Notes: generated from the sequence alone by a model not told the origin. Positions 24,305 through 33,359 are shown, counted from the first letter of the stretch. The stretch: 64,000 nucleotides of DNA from Halosolutus amylolyticus (GCF_023566055.1 NZ_JALIQP010000002.1:434001-498000); one strand, 5' to 3'. Made by a program: numbers and translations.

Positions 24305-25849
24305 GTGACTGACAATACATACGTCGGCGCAGTAGACCAGGGGACGACCGGGACGCGATTCATCGTTTTCGACCACGCGGGCCAGGTCGTCGCCAACGCG
24401 TACGAGAAACACGAACAGATCTACCCGGAACCCGGCTGGGTCGAACACGACCCGATGGAGATCTGGGAGAACACGAAACGCGTCATCACGACCGCGCTCG
24501 GGCAGGCGGGCATCAGTCCCGACCAGCTCGAGGCACTGGGTGTGACGAACCAGCGCGAAACCACGCTCCTGTGGGACGCAGACTCGGGCAAACCGGTCCA
24601 CAACGCCATCGTCTGGCAGGACCGCCGAACCACGGACCGGGTCGAGCAACTCGAGGAGGACGGCATGGTCGGGACCATCCGCGAGAAGACCGGGCTGGAG
24701 GCCGACGCGTACTTCTCGGCGACCAAGGCCGAGTGGCTGCTCGACAACGCCGACCCGATCAAACTCGAGCGATCGCGGCCGGAAGACATCCGCGACCGCG
24801 CAGAGAAGGGCGAGGTCCTGTTCGGCACGATCGACACGTGGCTCATCTACAACCTCACGGGCAACCACATCACCGAGGTCACGAACGCGTCGCGCACGAT
24901 GCTGTACAACATCCACGACCTCGAGTGGGACGACGACCTCCTGGAGGAGTTCTCGGTTCCCGGGGAGATGCTGCCCGAGGTCCGGCCGTCCAGCGACGAC
25001 GAGACCTACGGGACGACCGATCCCGAGGGCTTCCTCGAGGCCGAGGTGCCCGTCGCGGGCGCGCTCGGAGACCAGCAGGCGGCCCTGTTCGGCCAGACCT
25101 GTTTCGACGCCGGCGACGCGAAGAACACCTACGGGACGGGGTCGTTCTTCCTGATGAACACCGGCAACGAGGCCGTCGAGAGCGACCACGGCCTCCTGAC
25201 GACGATCGGCTTCCAGAAGTCCGGCGAGGACGTCCAGTACGCCCTCGAAGGCTCGATCTTCATCACCGGCGCGGCGATCGAGTGGCTCGAGGACATGACG
25301 CTGATCGACGATCCCGCGGAGACGGCCGAACTCGCCCGCAGCGTCGACTCGACCGACGGCGTCTACGTCGTTCCCGCCTTCACCGGCCTCGGAGCCCCTC
25401 ACTGGGACCAGCGCGCACGCGGCACCATCGTCGGGATGACTCGCGGCACCCGCAAGGAGCACGTCGTCCGCGCGACCCTGGAGTCGATCGCCTACCAGAC
25501 GCGCGACGTCGCCGAGGCCATGGAAGCGGACTCGGGCATCGAGATGACGAGCTTGAAGGTCGACGGCGGTGCCGTCAAGAACAATTACCTCTGCCAGCTC
25601 CAGTCCGACATCATCGGCTCGGACATCGTCCGCCCCGTCGTCGACGAGACGACGGCGCTCGGCTCCGCCTACGCGGCCGGGCTGGCCGTCGGCTACTGGA
25701 GCGACGTGGACAGCCTGCGCGACAACTGGCAGGTCGACGCCGAGTTCGAACCCGAGATGGACCGGAGCGAGGCCGACGAGAAGTACAGCCGCTGGAGCGA
25801 CGCGATCGACCGATCGCGTGACTGGGCAACGGACGGTGGAGGGGAATGA
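24305..25849 (+). CDS. glpK: Glycerol kinase
   Basis: 514 residues, FGGY family, usual length. N-terminal A-V-D-Q-G-T-T-G-T-R phosphate-binding loop, E-I-Y-P-E-P-G-W-V-E-H-D-P, W-Q-D-R-R-T-T, the G-A-L-G-D-Q-Q-A-A-L-F-G-Q motif and V-D-G-G-A-V-K-N-N near the C-terminus. Phosphorylates glycerol with ATP to give glycerol-3-phosphate for GlpABC. GTG start at 24305. The stop overlaps the start of the next membrane protein in ATGA. Confidence 0.96.
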   Translation: MTDNTYVGAVDQGTTGTRFIVFDHAGQVVANAYEKHEQIYPEPGWVEHDPMEIWENTKRVITTALGQAGISPDQLEALGVTNQRETTLLWDADSGKPVHNAIVWQDRRTTDRVEQLEEDGMVGTIREKTGLEADAYFSATKAEWLLDNADPIKLERSRPEDIRDRAEKGEVLFGTIDTWLIYNLTGNHITEVTNASRTMLYNIHDLEWDDDLLEEFSVPGEMLPEVRPSSDDETYGTTDPEGFLEAEVPVAGALGDQQAALFGQTCFDAGDAKNTYGTGSFFLMNTGNEAVESDHGLLTTIGFQKSGEDVQYALEGSIFITGAAIEWLEDMTLIDDPAETAELARSVDSTDGVYVVPAFTGLGAPHWDQRARGTIVGMTRGTRKEHVVRATLESIAYQTRDVAEAMEADSGIEMTSLKVDGGAVKNNYLCQLQSDIIGSDIVRPVVDETTALGSAYAAGLAVGYWSDVDSLRDNWQVDAEFEPEMDRSEADEKYSRWSDAIDRSRDWATDGGGE

Positions 25850-26964
25850 TCGACGCGTTGCTCGACCTCGCAGAGCTCATCGCCGCCTTCGGCGGTGGCG
25901 CGTTCGGGGCGGCGCTCGGGCCGCTCCCGGCGTTCATCTTCACCGGCTTCGTGGTGATCGCCGGCGAAGCGGCGGCGATCACCGGCGTCGAGGGCTCCGG
26001 CGCGATCACGGGTAGCGTCGCCTTTGGCCCGCCGTTTTCGCCGGCGATCTCTTTCGCCGGCGGTGTCGCCGCGACCGCCTACGCCGCACGGCGGGGCTAC
26101 ATGGATACCGACTTCGACTATCACGAGGCGAAGAACATCGCCTTCGCGCTCGGGACCAAGCCCGACGTGCTCGCCGTCGGCGGCGCGTTCGGGATCCTCG
26201 GCTACTGGCTCCAGACCGCGTCGGCGGAACTGGCGATGCCGTACGACCCGATCGCGATGGGCGTCGTCCTCTCGGCGCTGTTCCACCGGCTCATCCTCGG
26301 CTACAGCGTCATCGGCACGGTCCGTGGCTCGGGACTCCTCGACATGACGCCCTTCGAGCGCGAGGAGCGCCGCCCCGCGACCGACGGCGGCGAACTCGTG
26401 ACTGACGGTGGGGAGACCGAAGCGTCAGCGGTCGACGCCGCTGCCGCCCGGACCGGCCGCTTCGCGGTCGAACCGTGGCTTCCCCACCAGTACAGGTGGG
26501 GCCACGTCGCGATGATCGGCCTTTCGGCCGGGATCGTCGGTGCCTACGCGTCGATCGTCACCGGGAGCGCGTTCATCGGCTTCGGGATCAGCGCCGCGAC
26601 GCTCGTCTTCCTCAACTGCGGCGTCGAACAGATCCCGGTGACCCACCACATCACGCTGCCCGCCGGCACGGCCGCACTCGCCGTCTGGGCCGGCTCCGAC
26701 AGCGGAATCGCGGAGGGGGCTCCGGTGGCGTACGACAGTAGCGCCGTCCTCGCCGGCACAGGCATGGAAGTCGCGCTGATCGTCGGCCTCGTCTTCGGCG
26801 TGATCTGTGCACTCTTCGCCGAACTGTTCCAGCGGATCTTCTACGCCCACGGCGACACTCACTGGGACCCGCCGGCCGCGGCGATCGTCTTCGGAACGCT
26901 CCTGATCGCGATCCTGTACGCCGCGGGCGTCTTCGCCACCACCGTCTGGGTGCCGTGGTTCTGA
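25846..26964 (+). CDS. Multi-pass membrane protein coupled to glpK
   Basis: 372 residues with about eight to nine hydrophobic helices in two halves, joined by a hydrophilic loop (about residues 175-205, E-R-E-E-R-R then D-G-G repeats). No MIP/aquaporin NPA motifs are seen, so it is not GlpF. Translational coupling to glpK (ATGA) suggests a role in glycerol entry or a related solute; this is inference only. I do not recognise a characterised family. Confidence 0.6.
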   Translation: MIDALLDLAELIAAFGGGAFGAALGPLPAFIFTGFVVIAGEAAAITGVEGSGAITGSVAFGPPFSPAISFAGGVAATAYAARRGYMDTDFDYHEAKNIAFALGTKPDVLAVGGAFGILGYWLQTASAELAMPYDPIAMGVVLSALFHRLILGYSVIGTVRGSGLLDMTPFEREERRPATDGGELVTDGGETEASAVDAAAARTGRFAVEPWLPHQYRWGHVAMIGLSAGIVGAYASIVTGSAFIGFGISAATLVFLNCGVEQIPVTHHITLPAGTAALAVWAGSDSGIAEGAPVAYDSSAVLAGTGMEVALIVGLVFGVICALFAELFQRIFYAHGDTHWDPPAAAIVFGTLLIAILYAAGVFATTVWVPWF

Positions 26965-26991
26965 TCGCCGGCTCTCCCTTCACCGACGCTC

Positions 26992-27051
26992 CGTTTTGCA
27001 CGCGATACCCACAGCGCCGGGGCCCACGTTTTGCACCGGAGAGCCACAGCG
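26992..27051. repeat. Two 25-base imperfect direct repeats
   Basis: 26992-27016 and 27027-27051 share cgttttgcac at the left and ccacagcg at the right around a variable 7-base core, 35 bases apart. They lie in the gap before the HAD phosphatase gene. The T-runs could act in termination after the glpK unit. Confidence 0.4.
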
Positions 27052-27099
27052 ACGGCGTCGACCCGATCGCTTTAGGCGACGGCTCCCCGACTGACGGCT

Positions 27100-27783
27100 A
27101 TGACCGCTGATCCGCCGCTCGTGCTCGACATCGACGGGACGCTCACCCGCCCCGATCGGTGGGGACTCGACCCGCGCGTCTTCGACCCGATCCGCGAGTG
27201 GGACGCCCCCGTCGTCATCGCCACCGGGAAGGCGTTCCCCTATCCCGTCGCGCTCTGTCACTTCGTCGGCGTGCCGGAACTCGTCGTCGCCGAGAACGGC
27301 GGCGTCGTCTACACCGGCGACGACGTCTTCTTCACCGCCGATCGCGAGGCAGCCCAGGCCGTCGTCGAAGAGTACCGCGCGCAGGGCTACTCGCCGGGCT
27401 GGGGCGAAGAGGATACCGTCAACCGGTGGCGCGAGACCGAGGTCGCCGTCAATCTGGAGCAGCCGATCGGCCCCCTCCGCGAGATCGCCGCCGCCCACGG
27501 TCTCGAGGTGGTCGACACCGGCTACGCCTACCACGTGAAAGACGCCAGCCCGAACAAGGGCGACGGCGTCGAGACGATCGCCGATCGCGTCGGAATCGAC
27601 CTCGAAGAGTGCGTGGCGATCGGTGACTCCGTCAACGACGTCTCGACGTTCGAGCGCGTCGGGCGGAGTTTCGCGGTCGCGAACGCCGACGAGGCCGCGA
27701 AAGCGGCGGCCGGCGAGATACTCGATCGGCCCCACGCCGACGGGACGCTGGCGGTTCTCGATCGGGTCCGCGGGTCGGAATAG
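27100..27783 (+). CDS. Phosphoglycolate phosphatase (archaeal HAD type)
   Basis: 227 residues. HAD motif I D-I-D-G-T-L-T near residue 9, K-D-A-S-P-N-K-G-D-G-V-E near residue 150 (motif III Lys) and I-G-D-S-V-N-D-V (motif IV) near residue 178. The Cof/TA0175-like layout matches archaeal phosphoglycolate phosphatase; a sucrose-phosphate-phosphatase-like activity is an alternative. A TATA-like ctttaggc about 28 bases before ATG fits a leaderless transcript. Confidence 0.85.
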   Translation: MTADPPLVLDIDGTLTRPDRWGLDPRVFDPIREWDAPVVIATGKAFPYPVALCHFVGVPELVVAENGGVVYTGDDVFFTADREAAQAVVEEYRAQGYSPGWGEEDTVNRWRETEVAVNLEQPIGPLREIAAAHGLEVVDTGYAYHVKDASPNKGDGVETIADRVGIDLEECVAIGDSVNDVSTFERVGRSFAVANADEAAKAAAGEILDRPHADGTLAVLDRVRGSE

Positions 27784-27794
27784 CATCTTCTGAG

Positions 27795-27872
27795 ACGGAT
27801 TGCTGTAACGAGTTACCGGCGCAACCGCCGCCCGGATCGCAGTTGCGCCGGAAATGACTAACAGTAAACCGT
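27795..27872. repeat. 78-bp palindromic repeat unit
   Basis: Perfect central stem ccggcgcaac (27816-27825) with gttgcgccgg (27842-27851), extended outward as an imperfect inverted repeat to acgg at 27795 and ccgt at 27872. No coding content. The layout suits a MITE or REP-like haloarchaeal palindrome; copy number in the genome is unknown from here. It could also end transcription of the HAD gene. Confidence 0.6.
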
Positions 27873-28054
27873 ATGAGAGGGACGTTCGAAGACGAAACCG
27901 CTCCAGCGAGGCGCACGATTGCGTTATCGGGTCGCGAAGTCGCGCCACCGGGACGCGCTGTCGGCATCGTCTAGAATTCTAGTACTGACACGAATCGATG
28001 ACTAACCACATGAGTTGAAATATCTTCAAACGATCCGGCGTCGATACCGCATCT

Positions 28055-29053
28055 ATGGCGGATATCATCGCGAAGGTGAACCGGGCCGTCAGTGATCCAT
28101 CGGACGTCAAGCCCTGGGTCGACACCAATCGGCGAAAGGTCGAGCGCTGGCTCCGTCGCGGGGAAGTGGGGCCACTGCTCGGCGGCCTCACGGGCGGACT
28201 CCTCGACTGGAACGCGTACACGGAGTATCTCTCCTGGAGGGGCGACACCGAACTCGTGGTGCGCGAAATCAACGGCAGCGACATGGTTCTCGATCCGTCG
28301 ATGGCCGGTATCTCACAGGAGTTGCTCATGTACGGTGGCCGTGAAGAACTGTCGGCCAGTATCTTCGAGTCGGAACTCGAACGGCTCAAAGAGCGAGTCG
28401 ACTCGACCGTGACCGTGCTGGAAATCGGGGCAAACATCGGGTACTACGCGCTGCTGGAGGCGCACGTGCTCGGTGACCGCGGTCGGATACTCGCGTTCGA
28501 ACCCGATCCGAGAAACGTCGACCTCCTGTCGAAATCGATCGAGTACAACGGCTACGGCGACCGGATCGACGTCGAACGCGTGGCTGTGGGGGACAGCGAC
28601 GGTACGGTCACGTTCAATATATTACCGTTGAGTAACAAATCACACGTCGACGAGGACGCCTTTGTCCGGACTCACCCGATCGAACGCCAGATAGACGTCC
28701 CGCAGAAGACGGTCTCGACACTCCTCGACGAGCACGACGTCCAACCGGAGTCGATCAACGTGGTCCGGATGGACGTCGAGGGGTACGAAGCACAGGTCTT
28801 CCGGGGAATGCCTGCCGTCCTCGAGTCGGACCAGCCGCTGGTGATTTTCTTCGAACTCCATCGGTCACGATTGGACGACGAGACGTTCGAAGGGCTACTC
28901 GACACGCTGGCCGAATCCGACCTCGAAATCGTCGCCGTGACGGACCTCGAGGGCCCGATGTGGTACGAGATCCAGCTCCCGTGGGACTCGTTCGACGACC
29001 TGCGTGCGATGGACGAATCCCACTCGCTTCACGTCGTTCTCAGACGGACGTAG
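28055..29053 (+). CDS. FkbM-family methyltransferase
   Basis: 332 residues. SAM-binding motif V-L-E-I-G-A-N-I-G-Y-Y-A near residues 123-134, then L-A-F-E-P-D-P-R-N and the family motif V-V-R-M-D-V-E-G-Y-E near residue 234. The N-terminal 100 residues are variable. FkbM enzymes are O-methyltransferases often found near glycosylation genes, so methylation of a glycan sugar is plausible, especially as it lies between clusters A and B. Substrate unknown. Confidence 0.85.
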   Translation: MADIIAKVNRAVSDPSDVKPWVDTNRRKVERWLRRGEVGPLLGGLTGGLLDWNAYTEYLSWRGDTELVVREINGSDMVLDPSMAGISQELLMYGGREELSASIFESELERLKERVDSTVTVLEIGANIGYYALLEAHVLGDRGRILAFEPDPRNVDLLSKSIEYNGYGDRIDVERVAVGDSDGTVTFNILPLSNKSHVDEDAFVRTHPIERQIDVPQKTVSTLLDEHDVQPESINVVRMDVEGYEAQVFRGMPAVLESDQPLVIFFELHRSRLDDETFEGLLDTLAESDLEIVAVTDLEGPMWYEIQLPWDSFDDLRAMDESHSLHVVLRRT

Positions 29054-29119
29054 TCATGTCATCGGCAGTCGAGCGTCCGCACGCGGAACGCTTTTGCGCT
29101 GGCACCCGAACCGGGACGT

Positions 29120-29419
29120 ATGGGACCAGTACCGTCATCCGCGATCGCACTTCTCGGCCTCGCGGCGACGATCGGCGTCTTCGCGTACGTCTACCGGGAC
29201 GCGACGCGGGTCGAGATGGGACGGCCCCGGCTGTGGGCTGCGATCGCGGCGGGCTCCGTCGCGATCGGGTTCGGGCTGTACCTGTTCGTCCCGGCCGCGC
29301 CGATGACCGGCGTCATCCTCACCGCCAATACGGGTCCGGTACTGTACACCTTCGAGCGGGAGATCGCGACGGAGGACGACGACCCGCCGGAACCGGGGCA
29401 GCTTCCCCACCAGAAGTGA
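29120..29419 (+). CDS. Small membrane protein, unknown
   Basis: 99 residues with two or three hydrophobic helices (about 7-24, 38-56, 60-75) and an acidic, Pro-rich C-terminal tail. A TATA-like gcttttgc about 28 bases before ATG supports the start and a leaderless transcript. No family recognised. It precedes the Taw1 gene by 63 bases. Confidence 0.6.
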   Translation: MGPVPSSAIALLGLAATIGVFAYVYRDATRVEMGRPRLWAAIAAGSVAIGFGLYLFVPAAPMTGVILTANTGPVLYTFEREIATEDDDPPEPGQLPHQK

Positions 29420-29482
29420 TTCGTTCGCTCGAACCGCACACACCACACGCCTTTTCATCACGCCCGTCCAACGACCGCCAAC

Positions 29483-30514
29483 ATGAGCGACTCCGCGAAT
29501 CCCGGGGGCGACGGAGCGAGCGCCGACGCCGGAACCGGCGGCGATACCGGCGGACCGGCGCAGGTCTCGAGCCCGGACTACCACAGCGAGAACCACACGG
29601 CCGCCCAGACCTGCGGCTGGACGGCGAACGCCATGCGCGGCGAGGGCAAGTGCTACAAGAACATCTGGTACGGAATCGAGTCCCACCGCTGTATCCAGAT
29701 GACGCCCGTGGTCAAGTGCAACGAGCGCTGCGTCTTCTGCTGGCGCGACCACCAGGGCCACGCCTACGAGATGGACGACGTCGAGTGGGACGACCCCGAG
29801 GCCGTCGTCGACGCCTCGATCGACCTCCAGAAGAAGCTCCTGTCGGGCTTCGGTGGGAACGACGAGGTCCCCCGCGAGGTCTTCGAGCAGGCGATGGAAC
29901 CCCGCCACGTCGCCATCTCCCTCGACGGCGAACCGTCGCTGTACCCCTACCTGCCCGAACTCATCGAGGCGTTCCACGATCGGGACATCACCACGTTCCT
30001 CGTTTCGAACGGCACCCGGCCCGAAGTGCTCCGGGAGTGCGATCCCACCCAGCTGTACGTCAGCGTCGACGCGCCCGAGCGCCACACGTTCGACGAGGTC
30101 GTCGGCGCGATGGAGGACGACGCCTGGGAGAACCTCCTCGAGACGATGGCTGTCCTCCGGGAGAAAGACGAGACCCGGACCGTCCTCCGGACCACGCTCG
30201 TCGAGGGCGAGAACATGCACCACCCCGACTGGTACGCCGGTTTCTACCAGCAGGCCGACCCCGACTTCATCGAACTCAAGGCCTACATGCACGTCGGCCA
30301 CTCCCGGGGCCGACTCGATCGATCGTCGATGCCCGACCACGAGACGGTCGTCGAGTTCGCCGAGGGCGTCCGAGAGTACATGCCGGAGTTCACCGAACTC
30401 AAGGAGGTCCCCGCCTCCCGCGTCGCACTTCTCTCGAAGACGGACGATACCTGGGTCCCCAAACTGAAGAAAGACAGCGAGTTCTGGGCGCGCGATCCGG
30501 TGACGGGCGACTGA
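29483..30514 (+). CDS. taw1: 4-demethylwyosine synthase Taw1/Twy1 (radical SAM)
   Basis: 343 residues. Radical-SAM cluster C79-x3-C83-x2-C86 (C-N-E-R-C-V-F-C). Three more cysteines, C44, C57 and C70, have the regular 13-residue spacing typical of the second Twy1 cluster. S-L-D-G-E-P-S and E-L-K-A-Y-M-H-V-G motifs follow. It builds the tricyclic wyosine base at G37 of tRNA-Phe using pyruvate. The Gly/Asp-rich first 27 residues are a haloarchaeal extension. A T-rich TATA element (about 29451-29458) fits leaderless transcription. Confidence 0.95.
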   Translation: MSDSANPGGDGASADAGTGGDTGGPAQVSSPDYHSENHTAAQTCGWTANAMRGEGKCYKNIWYGIESHRCIQMTPVVKCNERCVFCWRDHQGHAYEMDDVEWDDPEAVVDASIDLQKKLLSGFGGNDEVPREVFEQAMEPRHVAISLDGEPSLYPYLPELIEAFHDRDITTFLVSNGTRPEVLRECDPTQLYVSVDAPERHTFDEVVGAMEDDAWENLLETMAVLREKDETRTVLRTTLVEGENMHHPDWYAGFYQQADPDFIELKAYMHVGHSRGRLDRSSMPDHETVVEFAEGVREYMPEFTELKEVPASRVALLSKTDDTWVPKLKKDSEFWARDPVTGD

Positions 30515-30588
30515 TCGCGACTCGGAGTTGCGTACCGGACCCGGGACGCCGTTCGAACCGATCGACACCGGGTAATCGAGCCGAGCGG

Positions 30589-32031
30589 TCACTGTTCGAC
30601 GCCGAAACTACCGACGATTCCGCTGATCGTCACCCGGAGCTTTCGGCTGATCGCGACCAGCACGAGCGAGTAAACCGCCGCGCCGACCGCGACGACGCCG
30701 AGTAGCACGTACCACTGGTCGATCGCGATCGTTCGCACCAGCGAGAAGACGACGACGAACATCAGCACCGACGCCGCGACCTGCTCTCCGAGCGTCCGTG
30801 GGAGCAACACGACGTCCGGCAACTCTCGTTTGACGACGCGGGCCGAGAGGACGTACCGGAGCGTCTCCGCGATCACCGTCGCGATGACGACCCCGATCGC
30901 GCCGAACGCGAGCGTCAGCGCGACGCCGAGGACGACGTTGAGAGAGAGCGTCACCGCCGAGATCCGGGTGTTGATCTCCGGGCGATCGATCCCGCCGATC
31001 GCGCTCGTGAGCGGCCCGCTCTGGGTGTTCGCGACCTGAAACAGCGCGAGGCCGACGAGCAGCGACGCGGCGTCGGCGTACTCCGGGCCGAACGCGGTCA
31101 CGACGAGCACCTCGGGCATCGCGAGGGCGCCGAACAGCATCGGAATCGCCACGATGCTCGAGAACGCGACCGTGTTGGAGACGTCGTCGCTGACGCCTTT
31201 GCCCTGGCTGTGGAGGCGGCTGACGCGGGCCATCAGCCCGCTCTGGGCGGCCAGCATCACGAACGTCGCCGGCACCGTGAGCTTCAGGGCGACCTCGTAC
31301 CGCCCGGCCGCGGCGGGAGCCAGCAGGAATCCGAGCAGAAGGATGTCGAACCGATCGTAGGCCTGACCCAGAAACGAGTTCGGGATGCTGTACTTCGCGT
31401 ACGACCAGAGGCTCGACAGCGTCTCGCGGCTCGGAGTCGTCGGTCGTACGCGAACGAAGTACCAGAGCATCGGCACCGACAGGAACGTCGCCGCGGCGAG
31501 CCCGTAGGCCATGCCGGCGGCACCCAGCCCGAGGAGAACGAGCGCCAACTGAATCGGGAACGTCAGCAGCGATCGGACCGTGTCGATCCACATCGAGGCG
31601 CCGATGAGCCCGCGAGCCTGGACGACTCGGTCGATCGGCTCGTAGAGCGTGACCGAAGCCATCAGCACGACGAACAGGACCGGCGCCTCGGGGAGTCCGG
31701 TGTAGGAGACGAGCCAGCCCGAAGCGAAGACGGCGGCCGCTCCCGTCAGGACGAGCCAGCCGAACGTGAACGCGAACTGGCCGCCGATCAACTCCCGCTC
31801 CGGGGCCCCCGCCTCCGAAAACCGCTTCATGACCGCCGTTCCCCAGCCGTTGACCGCCCGATCGCCGAGCTTCACGAGCGAAAATAGCAGGTAGAATCCG
31901 CCGAACCCGGTCGGGCCGAGTACTCGCGCGAAGACGACGGTTCCGACGAATCCGATCACGGCCATCGTGAACTTCGCGATCGTCGCCTTCACCGTCTCGC
32001 CGCCGAGACTGACCGACGTCGCGTCCGTCAT
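30589..32031 (-). CDS. Oligosaccharide flippase (Wzx/AglR-like, cluster B)
   Basis: 480 residues, about 14 membrane helices. It opens V-K-A-T-I-A-K-F-T-M-A-V-I-G-F-V-G-T-V-V-F-A-R-V-L-G-P and is collinear with the cluster A flippase (11334-12773). High G+C in contrast to that copy. ATG 32031 overlaps the stop of a 59-codon membrane ORF (32207-32028) in ATGA, hinting at coupled translation. In cluster A the gene before the flippase is AlkP type 3; here the order is broken by an inverted type 4 gene and a molybdopterin oxidoreductase. Confidence 0.87.
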   Translation of the reverse strand: MTDATSVSLGGETVKATIAKFTMAVIGFVGTVVFARVLGPTGFGGFYLLFSLVKLGDRAVNGWGTAVMKRFSEAGAPERELIGGQFAFTFGWLVLTGAAAVFASGWLVSYTGLPEAPVLFVVLMASVTLYEPIDRVVQARGLIGASMWIDTVRSLLTFPIQLALVLLGLGAAGMAYGLAAATFLSVPMLWYFVRVRPTTPSRETLSSLWSYAKYSIPNSFLGQAYDRFDILLLGFLLAPAAAGRYEVALKLTVPATFVMLAAQSGLMARVSRLHSQGKGVSDDVSNTVAFSSIVAIPMLFGALAMPEVLVVTAFGPEYADAASLLVGLALFQVANTQSGPLTSAIGGIDRPEINTRISAVTLSLNVVLGVALTLAFGAIGVVIATVIAETLRYVLSARVVKRELPDVVLLPRTLGEQVAASVLMFVVVFSLVRTIAIDQWYVLLGVVAVGAAVYSLVLVAISRKLRVTISGIVGSFGVEQ

Positions 32032-32207
32032 ACGCGTCGTTCCCGCGGTGCAGCCCGGGCCGTCCGGTCGTCGATTCCAGCACTGTCCGCGGGCCGGACG
32101 CTATCGATGCGACCGATCCGCGGTCGAGCGACGATCGCCGATCGACGGGCTACGAGCGTGAGCAGGGTCGTCACCATCGACATCAGTATCGAGATCGCGT
32201 ACGGCAC
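32028..32207 (-). CDS. Possible 59-residue membrane peptide coupled to the flippase
   Basis: GTG at 32207. One hydrophobic helix (residues 2-20, ending L-L-T-L-V-A) is followed by a basic tail with many Arg. The TGA overlaps the flippase ATG. An in-frame TAG lies just upstream, so the frame cannot be longer. A TATA-like tgatactacc lies about 20-25 bases before the GTG on this strand. No homologue recognised; composition is plausible for a small membrane protein. Confidence 0.4.
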   Translation of the reverse strand: MPYAISILMSMVTTLLTLVARRSAIVARPRIGRIDSVRPADSAGIDDRTARAAPRERRV

Positions 32208-32354
32208 AGTCCACTAGCCGGTAGTATCAGTGTACCGCCGGCATTCGATGAGCAATAGATCGGGCTCCCGCTAGCTGGATCGGCGCACGGACGGCTCCGG
32301 CCTGTATTCACGTTGGACCCGACATTCAAGGGCGCGCTCGTGGTGTTCCAGTCC

Positions 32355-33359
32355 ATGACGGTCGCGATCGTCGCGCTCGATGCGGCGGACTACGCGCTCG
32401 CCCGGGAGTGGGACTGCGAGAACATCCTGCTCGATCGGCACCGCGAACTGGAAACGTTTGCCTACTCCGGACCGAACCCGAACACGCTGGAGGTGTGGAC
32501 CTCGGTGGCGACGGGCGTCGGGCCCGAAGAACACGGCCTCGCGTCGACCGGCGAGCAACAGCAGTGGGGGAATCCGGCCCTCGAGTACGCGAGCAAGGTC
32601 GCGCCGTACGTCCTGCCGAAAGAGACCCGCATCAAGATCGGCACGTGGCTGCGCGGCGATTCCGGCGCGGGCGCTACGGACGGGACGGGCGGCGCGGACG
32701 ACACGGACGGCGCAAGCGACACCGGCGGCCTGCGGAGTGGTATCGGCGGCAGTGCCGCCGGAATGACGCTCCGACAGACCGATCATCCACACCTCTTCGA
32801 AGCCGCCGATCGCGTCGTCCGCTGGTGGCCCGGCGTCACCCCTGGCGAACACCTGAGCCAGACCTGGCACTGGCTCAACCTCGCGTCGAGCGGCGAGATC
32901 ACCGACGCCGAACTCTGGCGGCGGCTGTACGGCAATGCCGGCCTCGAGGTCGGCTGGCTCCAGGGGATGGGGCACGCGAACGTCCCCCTCGCTGGCGTCC
33001 ACATGCACGTCCTCGACGCCGCCGGTCACGCCTTCGCGACCCACCCCGATCGCCTCCGAGAGGTCTACGAACGGGTCGATCGCCTGCTCGGCACCCTCCG
33101 AGAGCACGTCGACGACCTCCTGGTGCTGTCGGATCACGGCATGCAGGTCGAGTGGATCGACGGCGACGACGAACCTGGCTTTCACAGCTTTCGAGCGATC
33201 GGGTCGACGACGATCGACGATCGGCCGCCGGAGAGCGTCTTCGACGTCCCGGAGTGGATCGAAGTCCGGGTCGAGGACCAGCGCGGGACGAAAGACGATC
33301 GGCCGGCGGTGATGGACACCACGGAAGAACAGCTTCGCGATCTGGGCTATCTCGAGTGA
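32355..33359 (+). CDS. AlkP-superfamily phosphodiesterase-like enzyme, type 4 (cluster B)
   Basis: 334 residues from ATG 32355, chosen because relatives begin M-T-V-x-x-x-A-L-D; a 14-codon longer frame exists. Metal ligand D9, nucleophile region E-V-W-T-S-V-A-T-G-V (T49/S50), D-A-A-G-H-A-F and L-V-L-S-D-H-G-M. A Gly/Asp/Thr-rich insert lies at about residues 97-125. C-terminus L-R-D-L-G-Y-L-E. The only intact type 4 gene here; its cluster A counterpart is a pseudogene. It stands on the + strand, inverted with respect to the rest of cluster B, next to the flippase. Confidence 0.8.
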   Translation: MTVAIVALDAADYALAREWDCENILLDRHRELETFAYSGPNPNTLEVWTSVATGVGPEEHGLASTGEQQQWGNPALEYASKVAPYVLPKETRIKIGTWLRGDSGAGATDGTGGADDTDGASDTGGLRSGIGGSAAGMTLRQTDHPHLFEAADRVVRWWPGVTPGEHLSQTWHWLNLASSGEITDAELWRRLYGNAGLEVGWLQGMGHANVPLAGVHMHVLDAAGHAFATHPDRLREVYERVDRLLGTLREHVDDLLVLSDHGMQVEWIDGDDEPGFHSFRAIGSTTIDDRPPESVFDVPEWIEVRVEDQRGTKDDRPAVMDTTEEQLRDLGYLE

